Source: CAZFGK01 sp964518635 (GTDB lineage Bacteria > Zixibacteria > MSB-5A5 > GN15 > FEB-12). From it: a DNA stretch of 64,000 bases. The stretch is from positions 66,548-130,547 of the forward strand of contig CAZFGK010000005.1 of the NCBI GenBank assembly GCA_964518635.1, in the 5' to 3' direction. The position numbers and the translations under genes were made by a program. Positions 8,936-17,109 of the stretch are shown one piece after another (position 1 is the first letter of the stretch; each line of letters starts with the position of its first letter). The notes under the pieces were generated by a model. That model had not been told where the DNA came from. It did not search any database and worked only from the letters and a program-made list of their open reading frames with translations.

Positions 8936-9884
8936 CGCGCAATCTCTTGGGATTGCCGTCCGGCTCCACGATCCTTCTATAGAGCCACGTCTTCTGCATG
9001 CCCTTCGCCAGCGTCCGCATCAAATCATGTCGTATGAGAGCTTTGATGACCTCTTGTCACTGGTGCGTCGTCGTCAGGTTGACCTGATTGTTATAACGGC
9101 AAAGGGGGGACTTGCGAATGAGATCGAACTGCTCAGAAGAATCCAGCGAAATGTCTTCGTGAGTATTATCCCGACGGTTGTCTTCCATCCGGAGCCGTCT
9201 CTGGCAGAACTTACGACTGCATACGAATGTGGTGCAGATGATGTCATTTCTGGTGAATGGGTCGACAAGCTGGTCGAAGTCCGTCTGCAGCGAGTCCTTG
9301 AACGGAGCCGAAAGAATCTCGCGATTAATCCAAGTACTCGTCTGCCCGGCCCTTCTCTTATAGACCGAGAGATCAGTGCGCAGCTCAGCAGCCAGAGTGC
9401 GTTCTCCGTCTGCTATGCTGATCTCGACAATTTCAAAGCGTACAACGATTTCTACGGCTACGCGGCCGGTGATCGTCTGATAGGTGTCTCGGCTAAAATT
9501 ATCAAAGACACGGTCTTTGATCTGTGCCGAGAAGGATTTGTCGGGCATATCGCAGGAGATGATTTTGTCTTTATCATTCCGGATGAGCGGGTGCCGGAAA
9601 TTTGCACCTGGATCATCAAGACCTTTGATACCGCGATTCCGAATTACTATGACGCCGCCGATGTCGAGCGTGGAAGCATTATGTCAATCAATCGGAAAGG
9701 GGAGCAGGAATCATTTCCGCTCCTCTCGATTTCTATCGCAGTAGTCTCAACAAGAAACCGCCGATTCAAACATCACGGTGAACTGAGCCGAACTCTCGCT
9801 GAACTCAAAAAAGCTGCAAAAGCGATGCCCGGTTCGAACTATCTGGTCGACCGCAGGCGGGCATCCCCCAAAGCACGCGAATAG
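8898..9884 (+). CDS. Response-regulator-like receiver plus GGDEF domain protein with degenerate motif
   Basis: The N-terminal 120 residues look like a receiver-like fold (VDLIVITAKGG, ECGADDVISG). The C-terminal half is a GGDEF domain with the substrate-site block VCYADLDNFKAYNDFYG and GYAAGDRLI intact, but the signature loop reads AGDDF instead of GGDEF, and no RxxD inhibitory site is seen five residues before it. It may be a weak diguanylate cyclase or a GTP/c-di-GMP sensor. The start is uncertain: TTG at 8898 or 8904, just before the xer stop, is preferred. An ATG at 8817 with a GGAG upstream would overlap xer by about 119 bases. Confidence 0.75.
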   Translation: MNLPAAADGEGPDAQSLGIAVRLHDPSIEPRLLHALRQRPHQIMSYESFDDLLSLVRRRQVDLIVITAKGGLANEIELLRRIQRNVFVSIIPTVVFHPEPSLAELTTAYECGADDVISGEWVDKLVEVRLQRVLERSRKNLAINPSTRLPGPSLIDREISAQLSSQSAFSVCYADLDNFKAYNDFYGYAAGDRLIGVSAKIIKDTVFDLCREGFVGHIAGDDFVFIIPDERVPEICTWIIKTFDTAIPNYYDAADVERGSIMSINRKGEQESFPLLSISIAVVSTRNRRFKHHGELSRTLAELKKAAKAMPGSNYLVDRRRASPKARE

Positions 9885-9910
9885 TTCTTCTAAGCTCGAA
9901 TTTCTTCCAG

Positions 9911-11905
9911 CTACTTCTTCTTCTCTCCAATACCATGCCATGCGAAGTGCATCATGGCTGCCATCAGAAGCGCGAACATCCCCAACGCTACCCACGGACC
10001 AGCTGATCCGGTAAGTGAGTTCAGCATCCCTTCGTGGGAATCGTAGTAATGAGCGTACGAAGTCGAAGCTCCGATTGTGAATGCGACCATGACCCCGACA
10101 AGAGCGTCGCCAGCGACCATTCCGGATGCGAGGAGCACACCATTGAAGACTCTTTTTTCGCCAAGCCCTGGTTGATTTGCGGATAGCTTTCCAACCAGCC
10201 ATGCCAACAATCCGCCCAGCATGATCGGACTCGAGAGAGAAAACGGAAGATAGAGACCGATCGCAACCGGCAGCGCAGGGATGGCGAGCATTTCGATAAA
10301 GACCGCGATGAATCCACCAATGATCACAGGTGTCCATGGCAGATTCTGATTCATCACTCCCGCCACAAGAGTCGCCATGACATTCGCCTGTGGTGCTTGC
10401 AGCGGCTGACGAGCACTATCGGTCGCGACAAATCCGAATGCGTCGTTAAGATAAAATATCGTAAATGCCATCGCGATAGCCGGGAGTGCAAGTCCGACAA
10501 ACTCCATCAATTGCTGTTTGCGCGGGGTGGCACCTAAGAGAAATCCCGTCTTCAAATCCTGTGCGATATCACCCGACATACAAACCGCAATACAAACAAC
10601 CGTACCGACTGACATTGCGGTGATCATACCATTCACGCCTGAAATGCCGAAAGCGAGAAGGATCAGGCACGTAACCAGCAATGTCGCGATGGTCATTCCG
10701 GAGACTGGGGATGACGATGACCCGACGAGTCCAACAATTCTTGATGCGACTACTACAAAGAAAAAGCCAAAGAGTACGGCAATCAGAGTTCCCAGCAGGT
10801 TGAGTTCGGTGCCGGGGAAGAGCCACATGGCGACCGCGATCAGCAATGTCCCGCCAAGCACCCAGGACATTGGCAGATCCTGATTCGTACGAGAGACCGT
10901 CTCCGAACTGCTTTTCTTCGCGACGAGCTGCTTGAATCCCTCTTTAAACGATGTGAGAATTACCGGCATCGTCTTGAAGAGTGAAATAAATCCGCCAACC
11001 GCGACTGCTCCGACGCCGATATATTTGATATATGAACCACGAAGTTCATTTGCGGTCATATCTGCGAGTGGGATTGTACTTGGTGCGAGAATCGCGCCGG
11101 GCATTGCTGCACCGAGGTAAGAGAGCAGTGGGCCGATGACGAGATAGCCGAGCACCGCTCCAGCCATCATGTAGGCAGCGACGCGAATACCAAGAATGAA
11201 TCCGACACCTAAGAGAGCAGGGGTAGCATCAATGCCAACAATCCCCCCTTTGAGGAGTCCTCTGAATTCGTAGTTCACTGACTCCGCCCAACCCTTTGCG
11301 AGGTTATAGAGGGCCTTGAATGAAGCCCCCATGACGATCCCCATCAACACAAGTTTCGCTTTCCCTCCACCTTCATCTCCTGCCATGATAATTTCAGCGC
11401 AGGCAGTCCCTTCTGGAAAGGCGAGCTTCCCGTGCTCTTTCTCCACGAGATATCTACGGAGTGGAATCATGAGCAAGATCCCAAGTCCACCTCCGAGGAG
11501 AGAGAGGAAGAATACCTGAAACGGCGTGACCGTGTGCTGATATCCCTGTGCGATCAGCTGTTGATTCGCACCCCAGATGAAAAATGCAGGGATGGTAAAT
11601 ATGATTCCGGCGGCAAGTGACTCACCGCTTGAACCGATAGTCTGCACGATGTTATGTTCGAGCGGGGAGGCCTTCTTCGCACGGAAAAGGATTCCGAATA
11701 TCGCCATCGACATCACCGCAGCAGGGATAGAGGCTGATACTGTCAACCCAAATTTGAGTCCGAGGTATGCATTAGCAATACCAAATACAACGGCGATAAC
11801 CGCTCCGAGAATAACAGCTCGCCAAGTGACTTCTGCAACGTTTTGCTCAGCGCGAATAAAGGGAACATACGCTGACCCACTGGTCGATTTTTTCGACTCT
11901 TGCAT
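9911..11905 (-). CDS. OPT family oligopeptide transporter
   Basis: This is a 664-residue polytopic inner-membrane protein with about 15 hydrophobic segments. The N-terminus TWRAVILGAVIAVVFGIANAYLGLKFG matches the conserved opening of bacterial OPT transporters (TIGR00733-type), and the internal block GLLKGGIVGIDATPALLGVG is also characteristic. The family imports oligopeptides or metal-chelate complexes by proton symport; the substrate here is unknown. It is monocistronic and convergent with the GGDEF gene. A 450-base gene-free region separates its start from the next gene. Confidence 0.93.
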   Translation of the reverse strand: MQESKKSTSGSAYVPFIRAEQNVAEVTWRAVILGAVIAVVFGIANAYLGLKFGLTVSASIPAAVMSMAIFGILFRAKKASPLEHNIVQTIGSSGESLAAGIIFTIPAFFIWGANQQLIAQGYQHTVTPFQVFFLSLLGGGLGILLMIPLRRYLVEKEHGKLAFPEGTACAEIIMAGDEGGGKAKLVLMGIVMGASFKALYNLAKGWAESVNYEFRGLLKGGIVGIDATPALLGVGFILGIRVAAYMMAGAVLGYLVIGPLLSYLGAAMPGAILAPSTIPLADMTANELRGSYIKYIGVGAVAVGGFISLFKTMPVILTSFKEGFKQLVAKKSSSETVSRTNQDLPMSWVLGGTLLIAVAMWLFPGTELNLLGTLIAVLFGFFFVVVASRIVGLVGSSSSPVSGMTIATLLVTCLILLAFGISGVNGMITAMSVGTVVCIAVCMSGDIAQDLKTGFLLGATPRKQQLMEFVGLALPAIAMAFTIFYLNDAFGFVATDSARQPLQAPQANVMATLVAGVMNQNLPWTPVIIGGFIAVFIEMLAIPALPVAIGLYLPFSLSSPIMLGGLLAWLVGKLSANQPGLGEKRVFNGVLLASGMVAGDALVGVMVAFTIGASTSYAHYYDSHEGMLNSLTGSAGPWVALGMFALLMAAMMHFAWHGIGEKKK

Positions 11906-12178
11906 GCATCTCCCAACCGGTTATCAGACTTTCGTTTGTGAGAATGTCTGGATTTCAATTCAAAAGGTCAACTCCGCCTCTAAACCCAAGTTTCTTGATG
12001 AGAAGCAGCAGATTTTCGAAACAGATTTACCCTTGTAAGTCACCATTCCGCAGTTCCTGCGTCGAACGAAGTCATATTCATTGAAGTCGAAAGTGTCAGG
12101 GAAATGAGTGAAGCTACTGTGCGACAACACTTTTACACTTTCCTCGTGAACTTCTCACAAAGTAAAGTGTTAAACTGA
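11906..12178. other. Gene-free upstream region
   Basis: No open frame with coding character, tRNA or convincing hairpin is seen here. It must hold the promoter of the OPT transporter on the minus strand and upstream sequence for the sorting-domain gene on the plus strand. Nothing more can be supported. Confidence 0.5.
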
Positions 12179-12206
12179 TTGACCAGTGGGGGAGTGCCCC
12201 TAGATT
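12179..12206 (+). promoter_or_regulatory. Possible sigma-70-type promoter for the sorting-domain protein
   Basis: TTGACC at 12179-12184 and TAGATT at 12201-12206 are separated by 16 bases. The spacer itself contains a GGGG...CCCC inverted repeat. Transcription from here would give a leader of about 145 bases before the ATG at 12358. The match is fair and unverified. Confidence 0.35.
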
Positions 12207-12357
12207 AGTAGTGTGAGACAGGCGAGTCTCGCTTTCTGATTGCTCGTATCCGCAGCACCTCTTTGTTCAAGGGAAAGAAATGTCACTGGCATGTCTAGTC
12301 ACGCCGTGTTGGTGGCGCAAAGAGAAAACCTCCAAAAGGAATGGGGAAAGTCAAGGT

Positions 12358-13182
12358 ATGCGCATGAAATCCCTCCACAGCGCAGCAGCCCTCCTGCTGC
12401 TCCCGGCCTTTGCCTTTGCAGTTGAGCACAAGGTAATGGTCTCCGAGTCGCCTGTCGAAAGTGCCGACTCAAAAGAAACGGCGACTATCGTGGTACCTGT
12501 CAGCGTCAGCAATGATGCCGGACTGATGGCGATGGATCTGCCACTCTCGTTCAATGAAGGCGTCACCCTCCAGAAAGTTACCTTTGAGGGGACCCGCGCC
12601 GAACATTTCGATCTCAAGATCTCGAACATCAACAACGAAGAGAATCGTGTGTTGATCGGTCTGGTCAATCAGACTCAGCGTGAACGCCGTCCTGAGCTTG
12701 CTTCCGGAACTGGTGTGATTGCGAATCTGCATTTCACCATTGATGATCCGGCCGTGACGGAAATCGTGATCAATGCAATCAAGATGGAAGTTCCGAAACA
12801 TGAACTGACATTTATCTATCGTGGCGAATCAGGGATGACCCGTGTCACTCCCGGCTTTACTCCGGTCTCTGTGCTTCTCGGTGGAGCTGGCAGTACATTG
12901 CCGACAGAGTACGCGCTCAATCAGAACTACCCGAATCCATTCAACCCGTCGACCGAAATCGCTTTTGCACTGCCGAATGCCGGTATTGTGAAGCTGGTGG
13001 TCTATAACACCCTTGGTCAGGAAGTGAATACCCTGGTTGACACCGATATGCCGGCTGGCAACCATACCATTACCTGGGACGGACGAAATCGGAATGGATC
13101 CAGCGCGGCAACAGGCCTCTATTTCTATCGCCTGACTGCGAATGGTTTTGAATCATCCAAAAAGATGATGCTGATCAAGTAG
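12358..13182 (+). CDS. Secreted cohesin-like protein with type A (T9SS/FlgD-like) C-terminal sorting domain
   Basis: The ATG at 12358 gives a clean signal peptide (AAALLLLPAFAFA, ending near residue 22) and is preceded by a purine-rich GGGGAAAG. The longer in-frame extension upstream encodes no signal and is rejected. Residues 25-170 look like a cohesin/adhesin beta-sandwich (DLPLSFNEGVTLQKVTFEG). Residues 185-274 are a textbook FlgD Ig-like/type A sorting domain: YALNQNYPNPFNPSTEI, then VVYNTLGQEVNTLVD, then GLYFYRLTANG and MMLIK. In FCB bacteria this tail directs export through type IX secretion, so the product is likely displayed or released at the cell surface. A strong terminator follows. 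Confidence 0.85.
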   Translation: MRMKSLHSAAALLLLPAFAFAVEHKVMVSESPVESADSKETATIVVPVSVSNDAGLMAMDLPLSFNEGVTLQKVTFEGTRAEHFDLKISNINNEENRVLIGLVNQTQRERRPELASGTGVIANLHFTIDDPAVTEIVINAIKMEVPKHELTFIYRGESGMTRVTPGFTPVSVLLGGAGSTLPTEYALNQNYPNPFNPSTEIAFALPNAGIVKLVVYNTLGQEVNTLVDTDMPAGNHTITWDGRNRNGSSAATGLYFYRLTANGFESSKKMMLIK

Positions 13183-13240
13183 TTTGATGAAATCGTGAGC
13201 AATCGCTCACGGAGAGCCACTGTTTTGTTGGATAGTCTCC

Positions 13241-13270
13241 GCCCCGCTCATTGGATGAGCGGGGCCTTTT
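13241..13270 (+). terminator. Rho-independent terminator after the sorting-domain gene
   Basis: A perfect 10-bp stem (GCCCCGCTCA paired with TGAGCGGGGC, 13241-13265) with loop TTGGA is followed by CTTTTATT. Confidence 0.9.
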
Positions 13271-13277
13271 ATTGACA

Positions 13278-13291
13278 GAATACCGGTATTC
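13278..13291. promoter_or_regulatory. 14-bp perfect palindrome between terminator and Mla operon (possible operator)
   Basis: GAATACCGGTATTC is its own reverse complement. It abuts a TTGACA (13273-13278) and sits about 55 bases before the Mla permease start, where a dimeric repressor could bind. No regulator gene is adjacent; the role is inferred. Confidence 0.35.
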
Positions 13292-13309
13292 CGTCGTTTG
13301 GTCTATTTC

Positions 13310-13338
13310 TTGACCTGCTAACAGTTTACGGCTACCAT
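13310..13338 (+). promoter_or_regulatory. Possible promoter of the Mla operon, near-leaderless
   Basis: TTGACC (13310-13315), a 17-base spacer and TACCAT (13333-13338) would place the transcript start within a few bases of the ATG at 13348. The permease ATG lacks a recognisable Shine-Dalgarno sequence, which fits a leaderless message. Confidence 0.35.
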
Positions 13339-13347
13339 CGCCCCAAC

Positions 13348-14151
13348 ATGAACCTTAATCCACTCGCCGTGGTCGGACTCATCAACAACCGATTCAAGAT
13401 ATGGTCATCTGAACTCCAGGACCTCTTCTTCTTTTCGGTCAAGACCGTCGCCGGATTTTTCCGTCGACCATTCTACATCAGCGAAACCATCGAGCAGATG
13501 TACGCCATCGGCGTTGGTTCACTTTATCTGATTATCCTGACAGGAATTTTCGCGGGGCAAGGATTTGCTCTTGCATTCTCACTTGAGCTGGCCGACTTCG
13601 GCGCGAAGAACTATTTGGGCCGAATCATGTCGATTTCGATTATACGTGAACTCGCGCCGGTACTAACCGGCCTGATGATCGCCGCTCGTGTCTCGGCTGG
13701 TATCACTGCTGAAATTGGTTCAATGAAAGCATCGAACCAACTTGACGCGATGGTTGCATTCGGGATCGACCCGATCAAAAAACTCGCCGTTCCACGATTG
13801 ATTAGTCTGGTCATCATGGCACCGGTCCTCACTATTGTGTGCGATATTATCGCCATTGTTGGCGGCTGGATCATCGCGGTCTTTATCGCCCATGTCTCAT
13901 CGAATATGTACTGGGCATCGGTCTGGGAGCGATTGGTCTTTGGAAATATCTTCGTCGGTCTGATCAAACCGGTCTTCTTCGGCTTTGCCATCGCCTTCAT
14001 CGCCTGTTACAAAGGATTCACCGCCGAAGGGGGAACTAAAGGAGTCGGCACAGCCACGACAAATTCAGTGGTCATGTCTTCGATTACTGTCCTCCTTATG
14101 AATTTCATCCTGACAAAATTCCTCGGCAACCTGATGCGGGGGTATATGTGA
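13348..14151 (+). CDS. mlaE: MlaE-type ABC transporter permease
   Basis: This 267-residue inner-membrane permease of the MlaE/YrbE/TGD1 family has an N-terminal interfacial helix followed by five or so membrane spans. The conserved EIGSMKASNQLDAMVAFGIDP motif (about residues 126-146) is the family hallmark that contacts the ATPase. With the coupled ATPase and MCE protein it forms a phospholipid transporter that maintains outer-membrane asymmetry or moves lipid between membranes. It begins the operon; its stop overlaps the ATPase GTG start (GTGA). Confidence 0.93.
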   Translation: MNLNPLAVVGLINNRFKIWSSELQDLFFFSVKTVAGFFRRPFYISETIEQMYAIGVGSLYLIILTGIFAGQGFALAFSLELADFGAKNYLGRIMSISIIRELAPVLTGLMIAARVSAGITAEIGSMKASNQLDAMVAFGIDPIKKLAVPRLISLVIMAPVLTIVCDIIAIVGGWIIAVFIAHVSSNMYWASVWERLVFGNIFVGLIKPVFFGFAIAFIACYKGFTAEGGTKGVGTATTNSVVMSSITVLLMNFILTKFLGNLMRGYM

Positions 14152-14939
14152 TCGAATTTCGAAACGTCCACTTCCGCTATGAAACACGACCGATTCTGAC
14201 GAACCTGTCGTTCACGATTCCATCAGATGAATCGGTGATCATCATGGGGGCATCTGGTTCAGGAAAATCGACTATACTCCGCCTCATTCTTGGTCTTGAG
14301 TATCCTCAACAGGGGGAAGTGACCGTCTTCGGTCTGAATTTGAAAAAGATGAAAGAGAAAGACCGCCGTGAGGCACGCAAACAGATCGGCATGGTCTTTC
14401 AGGATGGGGCCCTTTTCGATTCACTCACTGTCGGTGAAAATGTCGGCTACTATTTATTTGAACACAGCAAATTGCCAGTCGATCAGATCGAAGAGCGTGT
14501 GATTGATATGCTCGGTTTTGTTGGACTGGATTCCACTGAGATCATCGACAAACTCCCAGAGCAACTCTCCGGCGGGATGCAGCGACGAGTCGCCATTGGT
14601 CGCGCTCTTTTGTCAACCGACCCCAAGGTCATGCTCTACGACGAACCGACTACCGGGCTTGACCCCGCTGCCACAGAGACCATCATCGATCTGATTAATA
14701 AACTGAATCGAGAGAAAGAGGTCTCGACTATTGTCGTGACCCACCATATTGCCGATGCCCTCCACCTTGCCAAACGCTACATGATAATACATCGCGGTGA
14801 ACTTGCTTATGATGGCGGCATTGACGGGCTACGCACATCAACGGATGATCGCGTGGTCGACTTTCTTGTTCCATTTCGTGAAGCACTCGACCGTTCGGTG
14901 CGTGCTTTTGGCCCCACACAAACATTGCGTCCAACCTGA
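14148..14939 (+). CDS. mlaF: MlaF-type ABC transporter ATPase
   Basis: This is a 263-residue ATPase with Walker A GASGSGKST (about 36-44), Q-loop MVFQDGALFDSLTV, signature LSGGMQRR, Walker B VMLYDEPTTGLDP, and the H-loop in VVTHH. The DGALFDSLTVGENV stretch is typical of the MlaF/Mkl subgroup. It energises lipid transport with the upstream permease. The GTG start is chosen because it overlaps the permease stop by four bases. Confidence 0.95.
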   Translation: MIEFRNVHFRYETRPILTNLSFTIPSDESVIIMGASGSGKSTILRLILGLEYPQQGEVTVFGLNLKKMKEKDRREARKQIGMVFQDGALFDSLTVGENVGYYLFEHSKLPVDQIEERVIDMLGFVGLDSTEIIDKLPEQLSGGMQRRVAIGRALLSTDPKVMLYDEPTTGLDPAATETIIDLINKLNREKEVSTIVVTHHIADALHLAKRYMIIHRGELAYDGGIDGLRTSTDDRVVDFLVPFREALDRSVRAFGPTQTLRPT

Positions 14940-14961
14940 AGAAAGAGGATAGTAACACTTC

Positions 14962-15897
14962 ATGAAACGATCAGTCAGCATCGGTTGGGGAAGACTCTGG
15001 GTCGGGCTTCTGCTTCTCATCACCTTCGTGATGCTCATGTGGGTGTCGCTCGGCGGGAGTAAGCCATCGGTCTTTCAGCCGAAACGTCAATTCGTCGCCT
15101 ACTTCAAGCATGTCGGCGGACTGCTCCCCGGATCACCGATCTGGATGTCCGGTATGGAGGTCGGCGCGGTCAGCAGTGTACGTTTTGTGAATCTAGATAC
15201 CATTCGTCAGGTCGAAGTCGTCTCTCGCGTACGTGAAGCCGTCTGGCCGATGCTCACACCCGGGTCGAGAGTGCAACTGGGTACGGTCGGATTCGTCGGC
15301 GACAAGATTGTCGAAATTCTCCCCGGTCCGCCGGGTGTGCCGCCGATTAACGCCGGTGATGTCCTTCCTACCGCCAACCCCGGCGATGCCTCCAGCATGT
15401 TCAAGGCAGGAGAGGAAGCGATTCGTCAGGGGCAGAGTATGATCGGCTCGCTTGATACCATGCTGATGAAAACGAATCGTGGTGAGGGCTCGATGGGGCG
15501 ATTCGTAAACGACTCGGCCTTTTATGTCGAGACGGTCCGTCTAATGCGCAATCTCTCAGCACTTACGCTTGAAATGAACAAGAGTCAGGAGAAAGTGGTC
15601 GGTTCACTGACAGAGATTACGAATTCACTCAAAGAGATCACCAACGCAGTCCAGACCGGACGGGGAACTGTTCCGCGTTTCCTGAATGACTCATCACTCT
15701 ATACCAATCTCGACAAAGCGACCGCACGTTTGGATACAATTATGCTACGACTTGATTCGCAGGAGGGATCGCTGGGGATGATGGTGCGTGATACGGGACT
15801 GTATGTGGAGACGGTAAATCTTCTGACGCGATTGAATTCTCTGCTGAAGCAGATCGAAGAAAACCCCGGGAAGTATCTGAACTTTAGCGTGTTTTAG
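14962..15897 (+). CDS. mlaD: MCE domain protein (MlaD-like)
   Basis: This 311-residue protein has one N-terminal membrane segment (LWVGLLLLITFVMLMWVSL, about 13-31). A single MCE domain over residues 36-115 contains YFKHVGGLLPGSPIWMSGMEVG and the closing GFVGDKIVEILPG. A long Ser/Thr-rich helical C-terminus holds two related segments (RGEGSMGRFVNDS and RGTVPRFLNDSSLY). MlaD-type MCE proteins form hexameric rings that conduct phospholipids across the periplasm. The extended C-terminus is longer than in E. coli MlaD and may form a longer needle or tether. It lies 22 bases after the ATPase. Confidence 0.92.
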   Translation: MKRSVSIGWGRLWVGLLLLITFVMLMWVSLGGSKPSVFQPKRQFVAYFKHVGGLLPGSPIWMSGMEVGAVSSVRFVNLDTIRQVEVVSRVREAVWPMLTPGSRVQLGTVGFVGDKIVEILPGPPGVPPINAGDVLPTANPGDASSMFKAGEEAIRQGQSMIGSLDTMLMKTNRGEGSMGRFVNDSAFYVETVRLMRNLSALTLEMNKSQEKVVGSLTEITNSLKEITNAVQTGRGTVPRFLNDSSLYTNLDKATARLDTIMLRLDSQEGSLGMMVRDTGLYVETVNLLTRLNSLLKQIEENPGKYLNFSVF

Positions 15898-15899
15898 GG

Positions 15900-16418
15900 A
15901 TGAAGACACTGGTGCTCTGGACTCAGCTAGCTCTATTAGTCGGAATCAGTTTTCTTGCATCAGGTTGTTGTGTTCACAGGTCATATTGGAAGTTGACGCG
16001 AGATATTACAGGTGTCGAAACACCTTTTGAACTCTTGGTAGAACTTCCTCTCTCTGATTCTGGAAAAAGTGATTACTTGGTCAACTTGACCTTCATAAAC
16101 AATACTGACTACGATATCATTGTTGATGACCCAATTTGTTTTGGCATCAACGCCTATCCGATCTTAGTGGATTCTAGCGGCAAACGCGAGAATACAAAGG
16201 TACGGTTCAGGGCGGGTTGTGATGGCAGACAGAGTGCCGTCGAACGGCATGGGCGGAGAACCTTCATTTTTCCTTACAAAATCTCATTCTTGTATGATCT
16301 CACACGTTTTCGAAATCATTTTCTACAATTTGAGTACTATGGTGTCATTAGAAATCTCAATGGAAAGATTATTTTCAGACGTACCATTCGCAGCAATCGG
16401 ATTGCACTCGATTCTTAG
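15900..16418 (+). CDS. Hypothetical lipoprotein after the Mla genes
   Basis: This 172-residue protein starts two bases after the MCE gene. Its N-terminus is a lipoprotein signal with lipobox LASG-C (Cys at residue 23, followed by a second Cys). The mature part reads as a small beta-rich domain (YLVNLTFINNTDYDIIVDD) with two more cysteines. I do not recognise the family. Its position suggests a lipoprotein partner of the lipid transporter, comparable in place, though not in sequence, to MlaA/MlaB accessory genes. The DNA looks more A+T-rich than its neighbours, so late acquisition is possible. Confidence 0.7.
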   Translation: MKTLVLWTQLALLVGISFLASGCCVHRSYWKLTRDITGVETPFELLVELPLSDSGKSDYLVNLTFINNTDYDIIVDDPICFGINAYPILVDSSGKRENTKVRFRAGCDGRQSAVERHGRRTFIFPYKISFLYDLTRFRNHFLQFEYYGVIRNLNGKIIFRRTIRSNRIALDS

Positions 16419-16506
16419 CGCATGCGTACAGGGTGGCCCGACTGTTCGGGGTCTGTTGAATAACCCCTTCTTTCCGGATCAGGCGAATGAGGGTTCATCT
16501 TCGCAG

Positions 16507-16534
16507 GGTGGCCCGCGGGCTTGCCCCGGGTTCC
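16507..16534 (+). repeat. 28-base dispersed repeat, copy 1
   Basis: The sequence GGTGGCCCGCGGGCTTGCCC and its continuation GGGTTCC recurs at 38386-38413 with one mismatch, also in an intergenic gap. A shorter related start, GGGTGGCCCG, occurs near 16431. Confidence 0.7.
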
Positions 16535-16595
16535 CGTGGTTCAATTTTGGCGGCACCGAAGAAGGAGCCGCCCTCCAGTGAAAGAAGACCCTTCG

Positions 16596-16607
16596 ACAAG
16601 CTCAGGG
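16596..16607 (+). repeat. Short dispersed repeat core ACAAGCTCAGGG, copy 1
   Basis: The core sits in CCCTTCGACAAGCTCAGGG and recurs at 17064-17075. The extended form, ending in GTGACA, resembles an intergenic repeat I know from several uncultured bacteria. Confidence 0.5.
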
Positions 16608-16686
16608 AGAAGAAGAAGCAAGCGCAAGGAAATGCTTGTGCGCGGCAGATGCCCTCGTCTGTCCGTTCTTAATCATTGAAATTGTA

Positions 16687-17003
16687 GCGGGGCAGACCGG
16701 CCCGCCGCGGCTGGGTGGCGCACCCGTTTTAGGGTGCGAAGTCAGTGCCGCACTCGTCACGTTTTTACAGCTCGTATCTATTTATCACCAGAGGAATATC
16801 TTGATTTCCTTTGTCCTACGACACTCTCGACCATCGCCAAACAGTCACGCTTGCAGCCGAACCGCGCCGAATCTAACTGTTGTGACCAGATCAAGTAAAT
16901 TAGAGTTCGTCAACTGTTCGCGATCAATGCAGTCCCTCGCTGCTTGTCAATCTCATCACTGACCTCGCACCCTAAAACGGGTGCGCCACCCAACCTGCCC
17001 CGC
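16687..17003. repeat. Inverted-repeat element (possible MITE- or REP-like)
   Basis: The left arm 16713-16739 (begins GGGTGGCGCACCC) and right arm 16965-16991 are perfect reverse complements over 27 bases. Just outside, GCGGGGCAG (16687-16695) and CTGCCCCGC (16995-17003) also pair. Each 27-base arm contains its own hairpin (GCACCC-GTTTTA-GGGTGC). The 225 bases between have no gene. Confidence 0.75.
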
Positions 17004-17063
17004 TTTTCCGGAAAGATGGCGGGGCAGAAACTGACCCGCCGTACCAGAAGAATCCCCCCTCCA

Positions 17064-17075
17064 ACAAGCTCAGGG
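17064..17075 (+). repeat. Short dispersed repeat core ACAAGCTCAGGG, copy 2
   Basis: This is the second copy of the core at 16596, here as CCAACAAGCTCAGGGTGACA. Confidence 0.5.
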
Positions 17076-17109
17076 TGACAACGCCTCGCTCTTTCTCTAT
17101 GCTATCTCC

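Larger units (their letters stand above)
16419..17109. other. Gene-free, repeat-rich intergenic island
   Basis: This stretch of about 690 bases carries no convincing gene. It contains GC-rich mosaic segments, a large inverted repeat (16687-17003), one copy of a repeat seen again at 38386, and two copies of the core ACAAGCTCAGGG. Short open frames here run across the repeats and do not look coding. It appears to be a landing site for small non-coding repeats. Confidence 0.7.

Noticed and set aside
12290..12335. Possible c-di-GMP riboswitch (GTCACGC...GGCGCAAAG)
   Set aside because: Only fragments resemble the consensus; the tetraloop-receptor parts and pairing of the GEMM fold are absent.
12280..12357. 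N-terminal extension of the sorting-domain protein
   Set aside because: It would bury the signal peptide behind 26 polar residues; the ATG at 12358 explains the export signal.
16219..16962. Short plus-strand frames over the repeat island
   Set aside because: They overlap the lipoprotein gene in another frame or cross the inverted repeats; no start signal and no coding character.
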